From contig CAJUKN010000014.1 in the NCBI GenBank assembly GCA_910587485.1, positions 1 through 23,882 of the forward strand: DNA of 23,882 nucleotides. Reading direction: 5' to 3'. The notes beneath the pieces are model-generated. The model worked only from the letters and a program-made list of their open reading frames with translations. It did not search any database and had not been told where the DNA came from. The translations under genes and the position numbers were made by a program. This document shows positions 15,453-23,778 of this stretch, in pieces. This DNA is from an uncultured Lachnospira sp. (GTDB lineage: Bacteria; Bacillota; Clostridia; Lachnospirales; Lachnospiraceae). How positions within the stretch are numbered: position 1 is the first letter of the stretch; each line of letters opens with the position of its first letter.

Positions 15453-16970
15453 ATGGAACAAGTAGAGAAAAATTATATAGCAATGTACGATGTAAGAGGG
15501 ATTCAAGATTATATATTTAAGACAAATTATGCAAAGGAAATTGTGGGAGCTTCCTGCTTGATTGACTCTATTATTATCAATGGATTAAAAGAATATGTAA
15601 GCAGATGTGATTTCAATGTACAAAAACAGTATATGACGGATTGGAAAAATGATAATTCTTCTGAATTTTTGAATAATAAGAATATTATTATGCAAGTTAT
15701 GTTTATTGGAGGCGGCAATGCTTATGTATTATTTAGAGATAAAATGACTTGTCAAACAGTGAATCGTTTTTTAGGCAAGTATATTTTAGAGAAAACCTAT
15801 TCCTTAAATTTAGCAGTTGCTGTTTGTGAAAAGACAGAATCGTATGCAGATGATTATAAGCATATTAATGATGAAATGAGGAAAATCAAGGCAAAAATGT
15901 CCAATGCCCAACCAATGGGAGCATTGCCTTTTATGGAAAGAGATTCTATTACAGGATTTCCAATTACTACAATGAAAAGAGAATATAATAAAGAAAATTA
16001 TTACTGTACAGAAGCTGCTCATAAAAGAAAGGCATTTCCAAAAAATGAAAGTGAGCAGATATTTGACAATATGATTACATTAAAAGGAGATAACAGCAGT
16101 CTTGCAGTTTGTCACATTGATGGAAACAGTATGGGAATACAAATAAGGCAAAAGATGGAGCATGTAAAATTTTATTCAGATGCCATAAAGATTATGCGAG
16201 CATTGTCACTGGATATAGAAACAGCTTTTCGTCAAACTTTTGATAAAATGACAGCATATATGCAGCAATTAACGCCTAAGATAAAAGAAAACACAGAGCA
16301 TAAATTATATCGGGAATTGATTGTAGCTGGTGATGATATTACATTTGTATGCAATGCTAAATTGGCAAGAAGTGCAGTTGAAAATTTTTTAGAAAATATT
16401 ATGGAACAAGGATATAGTGCCTGTGCGGGAATTGCTTATTTTAACAGTCATTTTCCATTTTCAGATGCTTATAAAACAGCAGAAGCCTGTTGTGATTCGG
16501 CAAAGAAATGTGCCAAGAAAAAAGAACATCTTGGAGTGAATGGCAAGGTTGGCTGTTATATGGATTTTCAAATTTGTACCAATATAAGAGCAGCCAATTT
16601 AAAAGCGTATCGTGATAAACATTATTTAGTTGATGGACAGTCTATTATTGCCAGACCTTATTATGTTCCTTGTAAGATAGAACAAGAACAATTAAATAGT
16701 AAAAATGAAGAACATAATATTACACAATTAAAAGAGTGGCTAAAAAAGTTTAATGATGAGCAATTTATACCAAGAAACAAAGCAAAAAAACTAAGAAATA
16801 TTATACCAGAAGGATTGTCTGGAATAGAGTCCTATTTGCTTTTTTTGAAGTCCAGAGGGATTGAATTGGACAATCCAAAAGAACAATATAGGTATTGGTA
16901 TGATGCTTTAGAAATTCTTGATATTGATTTAGTTTTAAGGGAAGGAGATACAGATGAAGATAAAAATTGA
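15453..16970 (+). CDS. cas10: Cas10, compact form without HD nuclease
   Basis: This 505-residue protein is the large subunit of the type III effector complex. It has a first palm-like domain (residues ~5-125) in which the expected acidic motif reads GGGN (86-89), so it is inactive. The second palm (215-360) has D223 in HIDGNSMG and AGDD at 292-295 in place of GGDD. The metal-binding aspartates remain, so synthesis of cyclic oligoadenylate is likely. There is no N-terminal HD nuclease domain, so it should not cut DNA. A small C-terminal helical domain follows (420-500). Length is short compared with the usual 700-900 residues because the HD part is absent. AAAGGAG lies just before ATG 15453. 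It overlaps the next gene by 17 nt. The overall type (Cas10_Cmr2 palm) fits the III-D/III-B side of the family. Confidence 0.93.
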   Translation: MEQVEKNYIAMYDVRGIQDYIFKTNYAKEIVGASCLIDSIIINGLKEYVSRCDFNVQKQYMTDWKNDNSSEFLNNKNIIMQVMFIGGGNAYVLFRDKMTCQTVNRFLGKYILEKTYSLNLAVAVCEKTESYADDYKHINDEMRKIKAKMSNAQPMGALPFMERDSITGFPITTMKREYNKENYYCTEAAHKRKAFPKNESEQIFDNMITLKGDNSSLAVCHIDGNSMGIQIRQKMEHVKFYSDAIKIMRALSLDIETAFRQTFDKMTAYMQQLTPKIKENTEHKLYRELIVAGDDITFVCNAKLARSAVENFLENIMEQGYSACAGIAYFNSHFPFSDAYKTAEACCDSAKKCAKKKEHLGVNGKVGCYMDFQICTNIRAANLKAYRDKHYLVDGQSIIARPYYVPCKIEQEQLNSKNEEHNITQLKEWLKKFNDEQFIPRNKAKKLRNIIPEGLSGIESYLLFLKSRGIELDNPKEQYRYWYDALEILDIDLVLREGDTDEDKN

Positions 16971-19047
16971 ATTATTGAGTGATTTATGTACATATTCTGG
17001 TGAAACTTATAATTCAACAGTAGATACAGATGTTGTTTATGACCAATATGGAATACCATATATTCCAGCAAAAAGATTGAAAGGCTGTCTAAGAGAAGCC
17101 TGTATTGAACTGGTTGATTTTGAAATAATGAAAGATGAAGAATTTAAGAAACTATTTGGCTATGAGGGCAGTAATCAATCGGCTTTTTCTCTTTCAAATG
17201 CGTATCTTTTAAATTATGACAGTATGGTTTGCGAGTTGAAAAATGCAAAGGAAAAAGAAACGATTACTGCACAAAAAGTTTTGGATTTGTTTACTTATAC
17301 CAGATATCAAACCGCAGTAAATTTGGAGGATGGCACAGCACAAAAAAATTCACTTCGTGCTATGCGTGTTGTTAAAAAAGGGTTAATATTTGAGGCTGAA
17401 TTAAACTGGAATCATTTAAATGTAAATGTAGATTCAACAGAATATGGTATTTTAAAAAAGGTAGCATCGATTGTAAAACATATAGGCTGTGGCAGAACAA
17501 GAGGTTTAGGATTGGTTGATATAAAATTAGATGCCACAGAGTCCAAAGAAACAGACAAAGTACTATTTGAAGAAAGTAATATTACAGATAATAATAAAAT
17601 GTATTATAAAATTCATTTAGAATCTCCAATGATTTGTAAAGCTCCTACAGGCAATCAGGCAGTTACACAAGATTATATAGCAGGCAGTAAAATTCTTGGC
17701 TTGTTAGCGGGACAATTTGATTTGGCAGAGTATCAGGAATTAATAAAAGATTCAGAATTGATTGTTTCCAATGCTTATATAATGTGCGGTAAAGAGAGAA
17801 CGATTCCAGCACGCAATTCTTGGCAGAAAGAAAAAAATCAGGAATATGATAAAAATGGCAAGATGATAGTGCTTGATATGCTTTGCAATCCAGATATCAG
17901 CAAGAAACAAATGACACCAGCTAATCTGCATTATATAGATGTAAGAGGGAATGTCATAGGTGTAGATACAGAGATTAGTTATCATCATAAAAGGCCAGAT
18001 GACAAATCGATTGGAAGAGTCACAGGGGAAGATAATTCCAGTTTTTATCAGTTAGAAAGTATACAAGCAGGACAAAGCTTCGGGGGCTATATTATAGCCA
18101 ATAAAAAACAAGCAGAAGAAATTATACATGCGGTCAAAACATTACAGCATGTGCGAATGGGATACGGTAAAAATGCTGAATTTGGACAAATCACATTTCA
18201 ATTAACAAAAATAGAGCCTATCAAAGAAACCGTTGAAATAATATATGATGCAGCAGTTACTTTAGTTTCAGATTTGATTATGTATAATGAGTTTGGTGCG
18301 CCATCGACAAATATAGCATGTTTAAAACAGTATTTAAAGCAAGCATTGAACATTGATAATTCAGATGATTTTATTATTGAAAAAACATTTTTGAAATTTG
18401 GCATTATAGGCGGGTTTAATACAACTTGGAAGATGATGAAACCAGTAATCCCTTGTATTAGTAAAGGTTCTGTATTTGTGATTCATTCTAAACAAGGTTT
18501 TGATAAGGGGAAATTCGTTCATTCGTTTTTTGGAGAGCGTGTATCAGAAGGTTATGGAGAAGTTCAGATTGATGAAATTCCACAACAAGCAGAATATAAT
18601 GTGCATGATGTGACAAAGTGTGCAACAGATAAAAAAGAACAGGATATATCAAGTGAGGAAACAGAAATAAAGACTGATTTGCTTGTGCAGTTACGAGAAA
18701 GAGAAGAAAAGAGACGATTAGAACAGAGGATTCGAGAAATTGCGGCAACAATTCAATTAGAAGAAGATATATTTGGAATTGCTGTTTTTAGAATCCGAAT
18801 GATTTATGAAAAAAAGGCGAATTATCAAGAATTATTGGAACAGGTAAATGGTATTGCTTCAGATAAAACAAGAAAAGCTTGTCAAACGCTTGTGAAATGT
18901 ATAAATCCAGATGAATTTATAAAGGATTTTTCAATATCACTAAGTAATCAGGAATCCTATCAATGGATATATCATGTGTATCTTACAGAGCTGAAATATC
19001 ATGCAAGAATACAAAAAGAAAAAGTAAAGAGAGGTAAAGAAAAATGA
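16954..19047 (+). CDS. csx10: Csx10-like multi-RAMP fusion with helical Cas11-like tail
   Basis: This 697-residue protein contains at least three RAMP (RRM-like) units. Each ends in a glycine-rich loop: GCGRTRGLGLV (178-188), RMGYGKNAEFGQI (401-413) and GERVSEGYGEVQI (527-539). The N-terminus (MKIKIELLSD, then DTDVVYDQYGIPYIPAKRLK at 24-43) and the middle SYHHKRPDDKSIGR (342-355) with FYQLESIQAGQSFGG (364-378) are typical of Csx10 of subtype III-D. Residues ~570-697 are entirely helical and charged (REREEKRRLEQRIREIAATI), in the place where III-Dv fusions carry a Cas11 domain. This would explain why no separate small-subunit gene exists. It probably caps the crRNA 5' handle and contributes Cas7-like backbone. 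It overlaps cas10 by 17 nt and the next gene by 4 nt (ATGA). Confidence 0.85.
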   Translation: MKIKIELLSDLCTYSGETYNSTVDTDVVYDQYGIPYIPAKRLKGCLREACIELVDFEIMKDEEFKKLFGYEGSNQSAFSLSNAYLLNYDSMVCELKNAKEKETITAQKVLDLFTYTRYQTAVNLEDGTAQKNSLRAMRVVKKGLIFEAELNWNHLNVNVDSTEYGILKKVASIVKHIGCGRTRGLGLVDIKLDATESKETDKVLFEESNITDNNKMYYKIHLESPMICKAPTGNQAVTQDYIAGSKILGLLAGQFDLAEYQELIKDSELIVSNAYIMCGKERTIPARNSWQKEKNQEYDKNGKMIVLDMLCNPDISKKQMTPANLHYIDVRGNVIGVDTEISYHHKRPDDKSIGRVTGEDNSSFYQLESIQAGQSFGGYIIANKKQAEEIIHAVKTLQHVRMGYGKNAEFGQITFQLTKIEPIKETVEIIYDAAVTLVSDLIMYNEFGAPSTNIACLKQYLKQALNIDNSDDFIIEKTFLKFGIIGGFNTTWKMMKPVIPCISKGSVFVIHSKQGFDKGKFVHSFFGERVSEGYGEVQIDEIPQQAEYNVHDVTKCATDKKEQDISSEETEIKTDLLVQLREREEKRRLEQRIREIAATIQLEEDIFGIAVFRIRMIYEKKANYQELLEQVNGIASDKTRKACQTLVKCINPDEFIKDFSISLSNQESYQWIYHVYLTELKYHARIQKEKVKRGKEK

Positions 19048-20417
19048 AAAATTCCATTATAAAGAAAAAAGTATTTTGGATACAGATTGAATTGGAATCT
19101 CCCTTAAATATATCATCAGGAAAAGAAGATATAACCGATTCTGATGTAATACGTGATTATGATGGAACATTATTTGTGCCAGCATCTTCACTGGCAGGAG
19201 CTATGAGAGCCTATTTAAAAAAAGAAAAAGATGAGCCTTGTCTTTTTGGATATTCCAAAGATAATAAAAATAATATAAATGGTGAAAATAATGCAGATGG
19301 AAAAATGAGTGCTTTATTTTTATCAGATATGAATTTTGAAGACAATCCAGAAATATCGGTTCGAGATGGCGTGAAATTAAATGAAAAAAAGACCGCTGTT
19401 ACTGGAAGTAAATATGATGCAGAAATTATTGAAGCAGGAATAAAAGCATCTTTTTATGCAGAACTTACGATTCGTGAAAATGATAAAACAGTGAATAAGA
19501 GAACAAATGAAAAAATAGATAAGGAATTGGAATATAAGAAAGATTTTGCTGCGATTATAAAAGGGATTCATACAGGAGAGATACGTTTTGGCAGCAAAAA
19601 GACAAGAGGATTTGGCAAGCTAAAGATATGTCATATGGCAAGCAGGGAATTTGATAAAAGCAATTATTTAGAATATGCCAATGTTTATCAGGATAAAGAA
19701 AAATGGAAAACGCAAAAAAATGAAATGGAGGAGTGGTTAGTCCTTGCAGATAAGGGATTACAATATCTTCATTTACAAGTTCCATTGCAGTTAAAAGGCG
19801 GAATCAGTATTCGACAGTATGCGGCAATAAAAGATGACCCTGATTTTGTACATGTCATCAATGCAAAAAAAGAAGCAGTTATTCCGGGAAGCAGTTTTGC
19901 GGGAGCGATTCGACATCGATTAAAGAATATATTGTTAAAGTTAGAAGGACAAGGGCTTGATATAGATGTTAATAATATTGTAAATACAATGTTTGGATAT
20001 GTAGAAAAAGATACTGCTCATTTATCAATGATTACAATTAGTGAATCGGAAATTAAAGGGGCAAAAGCACTTACAATGACAAGAACAGGAATTAGCCGAT
20101 TTGAGTCAGCAGTTAAAGATAAGACATTATTTACAGAGAAAACATATGTAGACGGTACCGTAGAATTAAATATATTAATCAAAAAAGGAATATATAAAGA
20201 GCAATATTGGATATTAGGGCTTCTATTACTGGCAGTTGAAGACCTGCGAAATGGTTTTTTGGCAGTAGGTGGTGCTACAGCTATTGGACGAGGCATTTTT
20301 AAAGGAAATGGCGCTGTATTATTAGATGGAAAGGAATTAAATGTATATGAAGAAATTGCAAAAAGTTTTCAGCTATTAAACTCTGAAACTTTTGAAGAAG
20401 GGAGAGAAAAAGTATGA
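19044..20417 (+). CDS. cas7: Double Cas7 (two fused Csm3-like RAMP domains)
   Basis: This 457-residue protein has two Csm3/Cas7-type domains in tandem. Domain 1 (10-200) has SGKEDITDSDVIRD (25-38), FVPASSLAGAMRAYL (44-58) and the G-loop GSKKTRGFGKL (183-193). By alignment with Csm3, D32 takes the place of the catalytic aspartate that cuts target RNA. Domain 2 (235-430) has IPGSSFAGAIRHRL (280-293), TRTGISRF (346-353) and GGATAIGRGIF (409-419). Its equivalent acidic residue is less certain; D264, D265 and D267 are candidates. Fused double Cas7 subunits are known from III-Dv. It probably wraps two six-nucleotide segments of crRNA and slices target RNA. ATGA overlaps join it to both neighbours. 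Confidence 0.9.
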   Translation: MKNSIIKKKVFWIQIELESPLNISSGKEDITDSDVIRDYDGTLFVPASSLAGAMRAYLKKEKDEPCLFGYSKDNKNNINGENNADGKMSALFLSDMNFEDNPEISVRDGVKLNEKKTAVTGSKYDAEIIEAGIKASFYAELTIRENDKTVNKRTNEKIDKELEYKKDFAAIIKGIHTGEIRFGSKKTRGFGKLKICHMASREFDKSNYLEYANVYQDKEKWKTQKNEMEEWLVLADKGLQYLHLQVPLQLKGGISIRQYAAIKDDPDFVHVINAKKEAVIPGSSFAGAIRHRLKNILLKLEGQGLDIDVNNIVNTMFGYVEKDTAHLSMITISESEIKGAKALTMTRTGISRFESAVKDKTLFTEKTYVDGTVELNILIKKGIYKEQYWILGLLLLAVEDLRNGFLAVGGATAIGRGIFKGNGAVLLDGKELNVYEEIAKSFQLLNSETFEEGREKV

Positions 20418-20800
20418 GTATACTAAAAGAAGAATTGATTAAAAGAATAAAAGAACAGCAAGCACCAGAAAGCGGCACAATGTATGCAGTCTATCAAACC
20501 CATATAGAATATAAAACCTATAATAGCCTGCAAGATATGATTAATCAAGAAAATTGGACAGATGGATTGCTCGAACTTCATTTATTTGATAAGGAAAAGG
20601 AATATCGATATATTCAAAAAAGAGAAGGCTTTATTTCAATAATAATTGATGACAGTAAGAAGAACTTTTCTTATGATGATATTTATGAAGAACATATTTA
20701 TGTAAAAGACAGTAACAGACAAGTTGCAGTAGTTAATTATATAACATTTGATGAAGATGATTTACTGCAGATTGAAAATTATCGATTGAAGGAGCTGTGA
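20414..20800 (+). CDS. csx19: Csx19-like small subunit
   Basis: This 128-residue acidic protein fits the length, position and general look of Csx19 (TIGR03984), found only beside III-D RAMP genes. The stretch LLELHLFDKEKEYRYIQKR (52-70) is the most family-like part. The C-terminal half is rich in Asp, Glu and Tyr (YDDIYEEHIYV). No catalytic motif is visible. In III-Dv complexes Csx19 is a structural subunit. The assignment rests mainly on context: an ATGA overlap with the double Cas7 and a GTGA junction with the TIGR03986-type RAMP. Confidence 0.75.
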   Translation: MSILKEELIKRIKEQQAPESGTMYAVYQTHIEYKTYNSLQDMINQENWTDGLLELHLFDKEKEYRYIQKREGFISIIIDDSKKNFSYDDIYEEHIYVKDSNRQVAVVNYITFDEDDLLQIENYRLKEL

Positions 20801-20805
20801 TAAAG

Positions 20806-22875
20806 ATGGAGAAATTTTTAAATCCTTATAATTTTATTAGTTTTCCGCCTAAAAAAGATGAGGCATATGAAAAAGATGAAACACAAGGTCATACAGGGGT
20901 GATTTATTATACTATTACAACAGAAAGTCCGTTATTTATTCCCAATTCCAGTACAGAAAAAACATTTTCTCAATCAATGACGACACAAGAACATAAGTCC
21001 TATGACTTTTTTTCATATACACAATTATCTTCTTACACAGAAGAAAAAGGAAATCCAAAGGCAGCACAACCTGTTATTCCGGGAAGTGAAATACGAGGTG
21101 TCATTCGTTCTGTATATGAAACATTGACGGATTCGTGTATGGGTGTATTAAATAGCGACACATTCCCAATTAAGCGAAGTTTACAAAAATTTGAGCCAGC
21201 TCTTATCCGAAAAGATAAAAATGGATATCAATTAATTCGTGCGAAGAGCTTTTGTATTGGCGACAAAGCAAAGGAAGGAGAGCATCCAAAGGAATTTAAA
21301 GATTATAGTAATGGAACATGGATAAAAAATGGTTATTTAATTAAATGGGGAATGGGAGTGAAAAAAAAGCGTTACCATATATTTTCACCAGAAATAAATA
21401 ACAATAATGGCAAAGAAAAGGTTATAAATGGTGTATCTTTAAGCAGAGAAGTGTTAGATATAAAATTAATAAAAGTGATTGAATCTTATTTGAATGAGTC
21501 TGCTATAGAAGAGGAAAATAAAAACGCATATGAAGCGTATCAAAAAGACTTAGAAAATTTTATGAATGGTTCTTGTGAAGAAACAACTTATTTTCCAGTA
21601 AATTATTCAACTTTGTCTAACGGCATGTTTTATTTATCACCAGCTACTTTTACAAAAGAAATTTCAAATAATAGTATTGGAAAATTGGCAGGAGAATTTA
21701 CACCTTGTGACAGCATACAAGAATGTCCAGCTTGTGAACTTTTTGGACGTGCTTCAGAGGATAATGAAAATTCTAAAGGTTCTAAGATACGTTTTTCGGA
21801 TTTATATGTAACAGACAAAAGAGATAATGGAGAGTATTACAAAACATTGCTTACACTTCCAGCATTGGGCGCGCCCAAGTTAGGTAATGTAGAGTTTTAT
21901 TTGAAGAAACCTCAAAATGCTGATTTTTGGACATATGATTATTATATAGAAAATGAAAATTTGAAAATAGAACCAGCACAACTGCGAGGAAGAAAATATT
22001 ACTGGCATCATATAAATACAAAGATACGAGGGGACATAGAACCTTCTAAATTAAATAAAACGGTGCGTCCATTGCAATCAGGAGTGACATTTTTAGGAGA
22101 ACTATATTTTGAAAATATTTCAGAAAAGCAATTAAAGCAATTAATATGGATTTGTAACAGCGGCACAGAGGGATTAGGGTATAAGCTAGGAGCAGCAAAG
22201 CCATTTGGTTTTGGAAGTATCCGCTGTGAAGTTACCAAAATAGAAGAACGAAATATTTATATTGAAGATGGACAAATTGTTTATAAAATTAATGATAACA
22301 AAAAAGAAGAATATCAATGTTCTTATGAAGATGCAGGATTTAGTTCACATTGTAAGGAACAATTTTATCGAATTGCAGGATTGGAATCTGTAGAAAAAGG
22401 AATTGAGATAACTTATCCAAAGACTGTTGAGCAAAAAAATTCCAAAACGATAGAAGAAGGTTTTTGCTGGTATGTTGAAAACCATCAAATGACCGATGGA
22501 AAAAAGATGCCTAATAAGAGAAATAAAGCGAAAATTTATTTTGCATTGCCAACCTTGGAGGAAGAAGATGTAGGATTGCCTTATCATATTCCTAAAATAG
22601 CTGTATCATCGGATAATAAAAAGAATATAAAAAGTGCAGAGTTGCCTTGTAACGTACCACAAATAGGAATCGTTGAAGGCATTTCTAAAAATGGAATGTC
22701 GCTTTATGTGATAATACAGGATAATAATTTAAAAGTAAAAATACATATTAAAAATTTAGACTGTAAAAAAGAAGAAATGTTACAACAATATCCTAAAGGT
22801 TCAAAAGTAAAGGTTACATATATAGGTAAAGATAAGGAACAATATTTGCAATATCATGTGGAAAGGTGCAAGTAA
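20806..22875 (+). CDS. Large RAMP of the TIGR03986 type with C-terminal OB-like domain
   Basis: I choose ATG 20806 (689 aa), which has GAAGGAG 11 nt upstream; the in-frame GTG at 20797 is only 2 nt from that site. The protein opens with FLNPYNFISFP, the usual start of TIGR03986 proteins. Cas7-like features are IPGSEIRGVIRSVYE near 91-105 and the G-loop KPFGFGSIRCEV near 465. CDSIQECPACELFGR (near 300) has cysteines that could bind zinc. A long insertion separates the RAMP elements, as in the Cas7-insertion subunit of III-Dv. The last ~70 residues (IGIVEGISKNGMSLYVII, then GSKVKVTYIG) look like an OB or S1-type RNA-binding domain. It is likely the backbone subunit nearest the crRNA 3' end. The stop codon lies 2 nt before the Cas6 ATG. 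Confidence 0.87.
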   Translation: MEKFLNPYNFISFPPKKDEAYEKDETQGHTGVIYYTITTESPLFIPNSSTEKTFSQSMTTQEHKSYDFFSYTQLSSYTEEKGNPKAAQPVIPGSEIRGVIRSVYETLTDSCMGVLNSDTFPIKRSLQKFEPALIRKDKNGYQLIRAKSFCIGDKAKEGEHPKEFKDYSNGTWIKNGYLIKWGMGVKKKRYHIFSPEINNNNGKEKVINGVSLSREVLDIKLIKVIESYLNESAIEEENKNAYEAYQKDLENFMNGSCEETTYFPVNYSTLSNGMFYLSPATFTKEISNNSIGKLAGEFTPCDSIQECPACELFGRASEDNENSKGSKIRFSDLYVTDKRDNGEYYKTLLTLPALGAPKLGNVEFYLKKPQNADFWTYDYYIENENLKIEPAQLRGRKYYWHHINTKIRGDIEPSKLNKTVRPLQSGVTFLGELYFENISEKQLKQLIWICNSGTEGLGYKLGAAKPFGFGSIRCEVTKIEERNIYIEDGQIVYKINDNKKEEYQCSYEDAGFSSHCKEQFYRIAGLESVEKGIEITYPKTVEQKNSKTIEEGFCWYVENHQMTDGKKMPNKRNKAKIYFALPTLEEEDVGLPYHIPKIAVSSDNKKNIKSAELPCNVPQIGIVEGISKNGMSLYVIIQDNNLKVKIHIKNLDCKKEEMLQQYPKGSKVKVTYIGKDKEQYLQYHVERCK

Positions 22876-22876
22876 A

Positions 22877-23599
22877 ATGCAGTTATTAGTATATATCAAA
22901 CTGGATGCACCGTTTACTTTGCCAATTAACTATAATCATATTTTACAGTCGGTTATTTATAAGGCATTATCCTATTCTGCTGATATATCTGAATTTGTCC
23001 ATAATATAGGTTTTTCTTATGGCGAAAGACAATATAAAATGTTTCAATTTAGTCAATTAAAAGGAAGGTATAATATTAATCAAAAGAAGATTACATTTTC
23101 AGAATACATATCTTTTGAAATAAGAAGTCCAGAAAACAGATTGATTCAATTATTATATACAAGTTTTTTGGAACATGGCATATTATTTGGTGAAAAGCAC
23201 TATAAAAATGTTGGACTTGAATTGAGAGATTATACAGTGGAAGAATGCGAATTGCAAATTAAAATGAAAACGCCAATAACGGTATATTCTACGGATGCAG
23301 AAAGCAAAAGCGTTTATTTTTATGCGCCAGATGAAGAATTTTTTTATAAAAAAATAAATGATAATTTTTGCCGAAAATATTTGGCTTACTGTGGAATAAC
23401 ACCTGTGACAGCTATTAAAATTCAGTCAATTCAAGTTAGCACACAGGATAAGTTTGTCACAAAATATAAACAAAGTTATATTACTGGGTGGTATGGCATA
23501 TATAAATTGGCAGGAGAACGAAAGTATTTGGATTTCTTGTATCAAGTTGGACTGGGAGGGAAAAACTCTCAAGGATTTGGTATGTTTGAATTATTGTGA
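22877..23599 (+). CDS. cas6: Cas6 pre-crRNA endonuclease
   Basis: This protein has 240 residues when started at ATG 22877, which has GAAAGGTG 9-10 nt upstream; the longer form beginning at 22856 overlaps the previous gene without a better site. Cas6 features are NHILQSVIYKALS (20-32), SEFVHNIGFSYGERQYKMFQFSQLKG (given here as SEFVHNIG at 38-45 and YKMFQFSQLKG at 53-63) and the C-terminal G-rich loop VGLGGKNSQGFGMFE. H42 is the likely catalytic histidine. It would cut the repeat RNA at the 3' base of its small hairpin, leaving an 8-nt handle. It is the last gene before the array, and the array begins 177 nt later. Confidence 0.93.
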   Translation: MQLLVYIKLDAPFTLPINYNHILQSVIYKALSYSADISEFVHNIGFSYGERQYKMFQFSQLKGRYNINQKKITFSEYISFEIRSPENRLIQLLYTSFLEHGILFGEKHYKNVGLELRDYTVEECELQIKMKTPITVYSTDAESKSVYFYAPDEEFFYKKINDNFCRKYLAYCGITPVTAIKIQSIQVSTQDKFVTKYKQSYITGWYGIYKLAGERKYLDFLYQVGLGGKNSQGFGMFELL

Positions 23600-23611
23600 T
23601 TGTGTGAGATA

Positions 23612-23710
23612 AAAAAGTCGGTCAATCTCAGCCTTATTTTATGCAAAATAAGAAAGTCAGTAAAATAGGGGATTGCAGAAGTTATGAAAAAATAGGTTGA
23701 CCGACTTTTT
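23612..23710. repeat. 99-nt element bounded by 14-bp perfect inverted repeats, between cas6 and the array
   Basis: AAAAAGTCGGTCAA (23612-23625) and TTGACCGACTTTTT (23697-23710) are exact complements. Inside, CTTATTTT/AAAATAAG (23633-23640 and 23645-23652) forms a second hairpin with an ATGC loop. The right arm ends in five T residues, so on either strand the arms could end transcription; one simple use is to stop the cas operon before the array promoter. The size and perfect ends also resemble a small non-autonomous mobile element, but no target-site duplication is visible. Confidence 0.7.
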
Positions 23711-23722
23711 GGGAAAAATTAG

Positions 23723-23751
23723 TTGAAAAATGGGATTATATGGTTTATAAT
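23723..23751 (+). promoter_or_regulatory. CRISPR array promoter
   Basis: TTGAAA (23723-23728) and TATAAT (23746-23751) are separated by exactly 17 nt, near the consensus for the main vegetative sigma factor. Transcription would begin near 23758, about 20 nt before the first repeat. It is the best promoter-like sequence in the window and points into the array. Confidence 0.85.
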
Positions 23752-23760
23752 GAGACGAGA

Positions 23761-23778
23761 AACAGCGAAAATGCTGTT
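23761..23778 (+). promoter_or_regulatory. Small hairpin across the leader-repeat junction
   Basis: AACAGC (23761-23766) can pair with GCTGTT (23773-23778), and the last two bases belong to the first repeat. It sits right after the predicted transcription start. It might help mark the leader end or protect the transcript's 5' end; this is inference. Confidence 0.4.

Noticed and set aside
616..22587. Many minus-strand open frames of 60-92 codons inside the + strand genes
   Set aside because: They lie antisense to well-supported genes, lack ribosome binding sites and show compositions typical of the opposite strand of AT-rich coding sequence.
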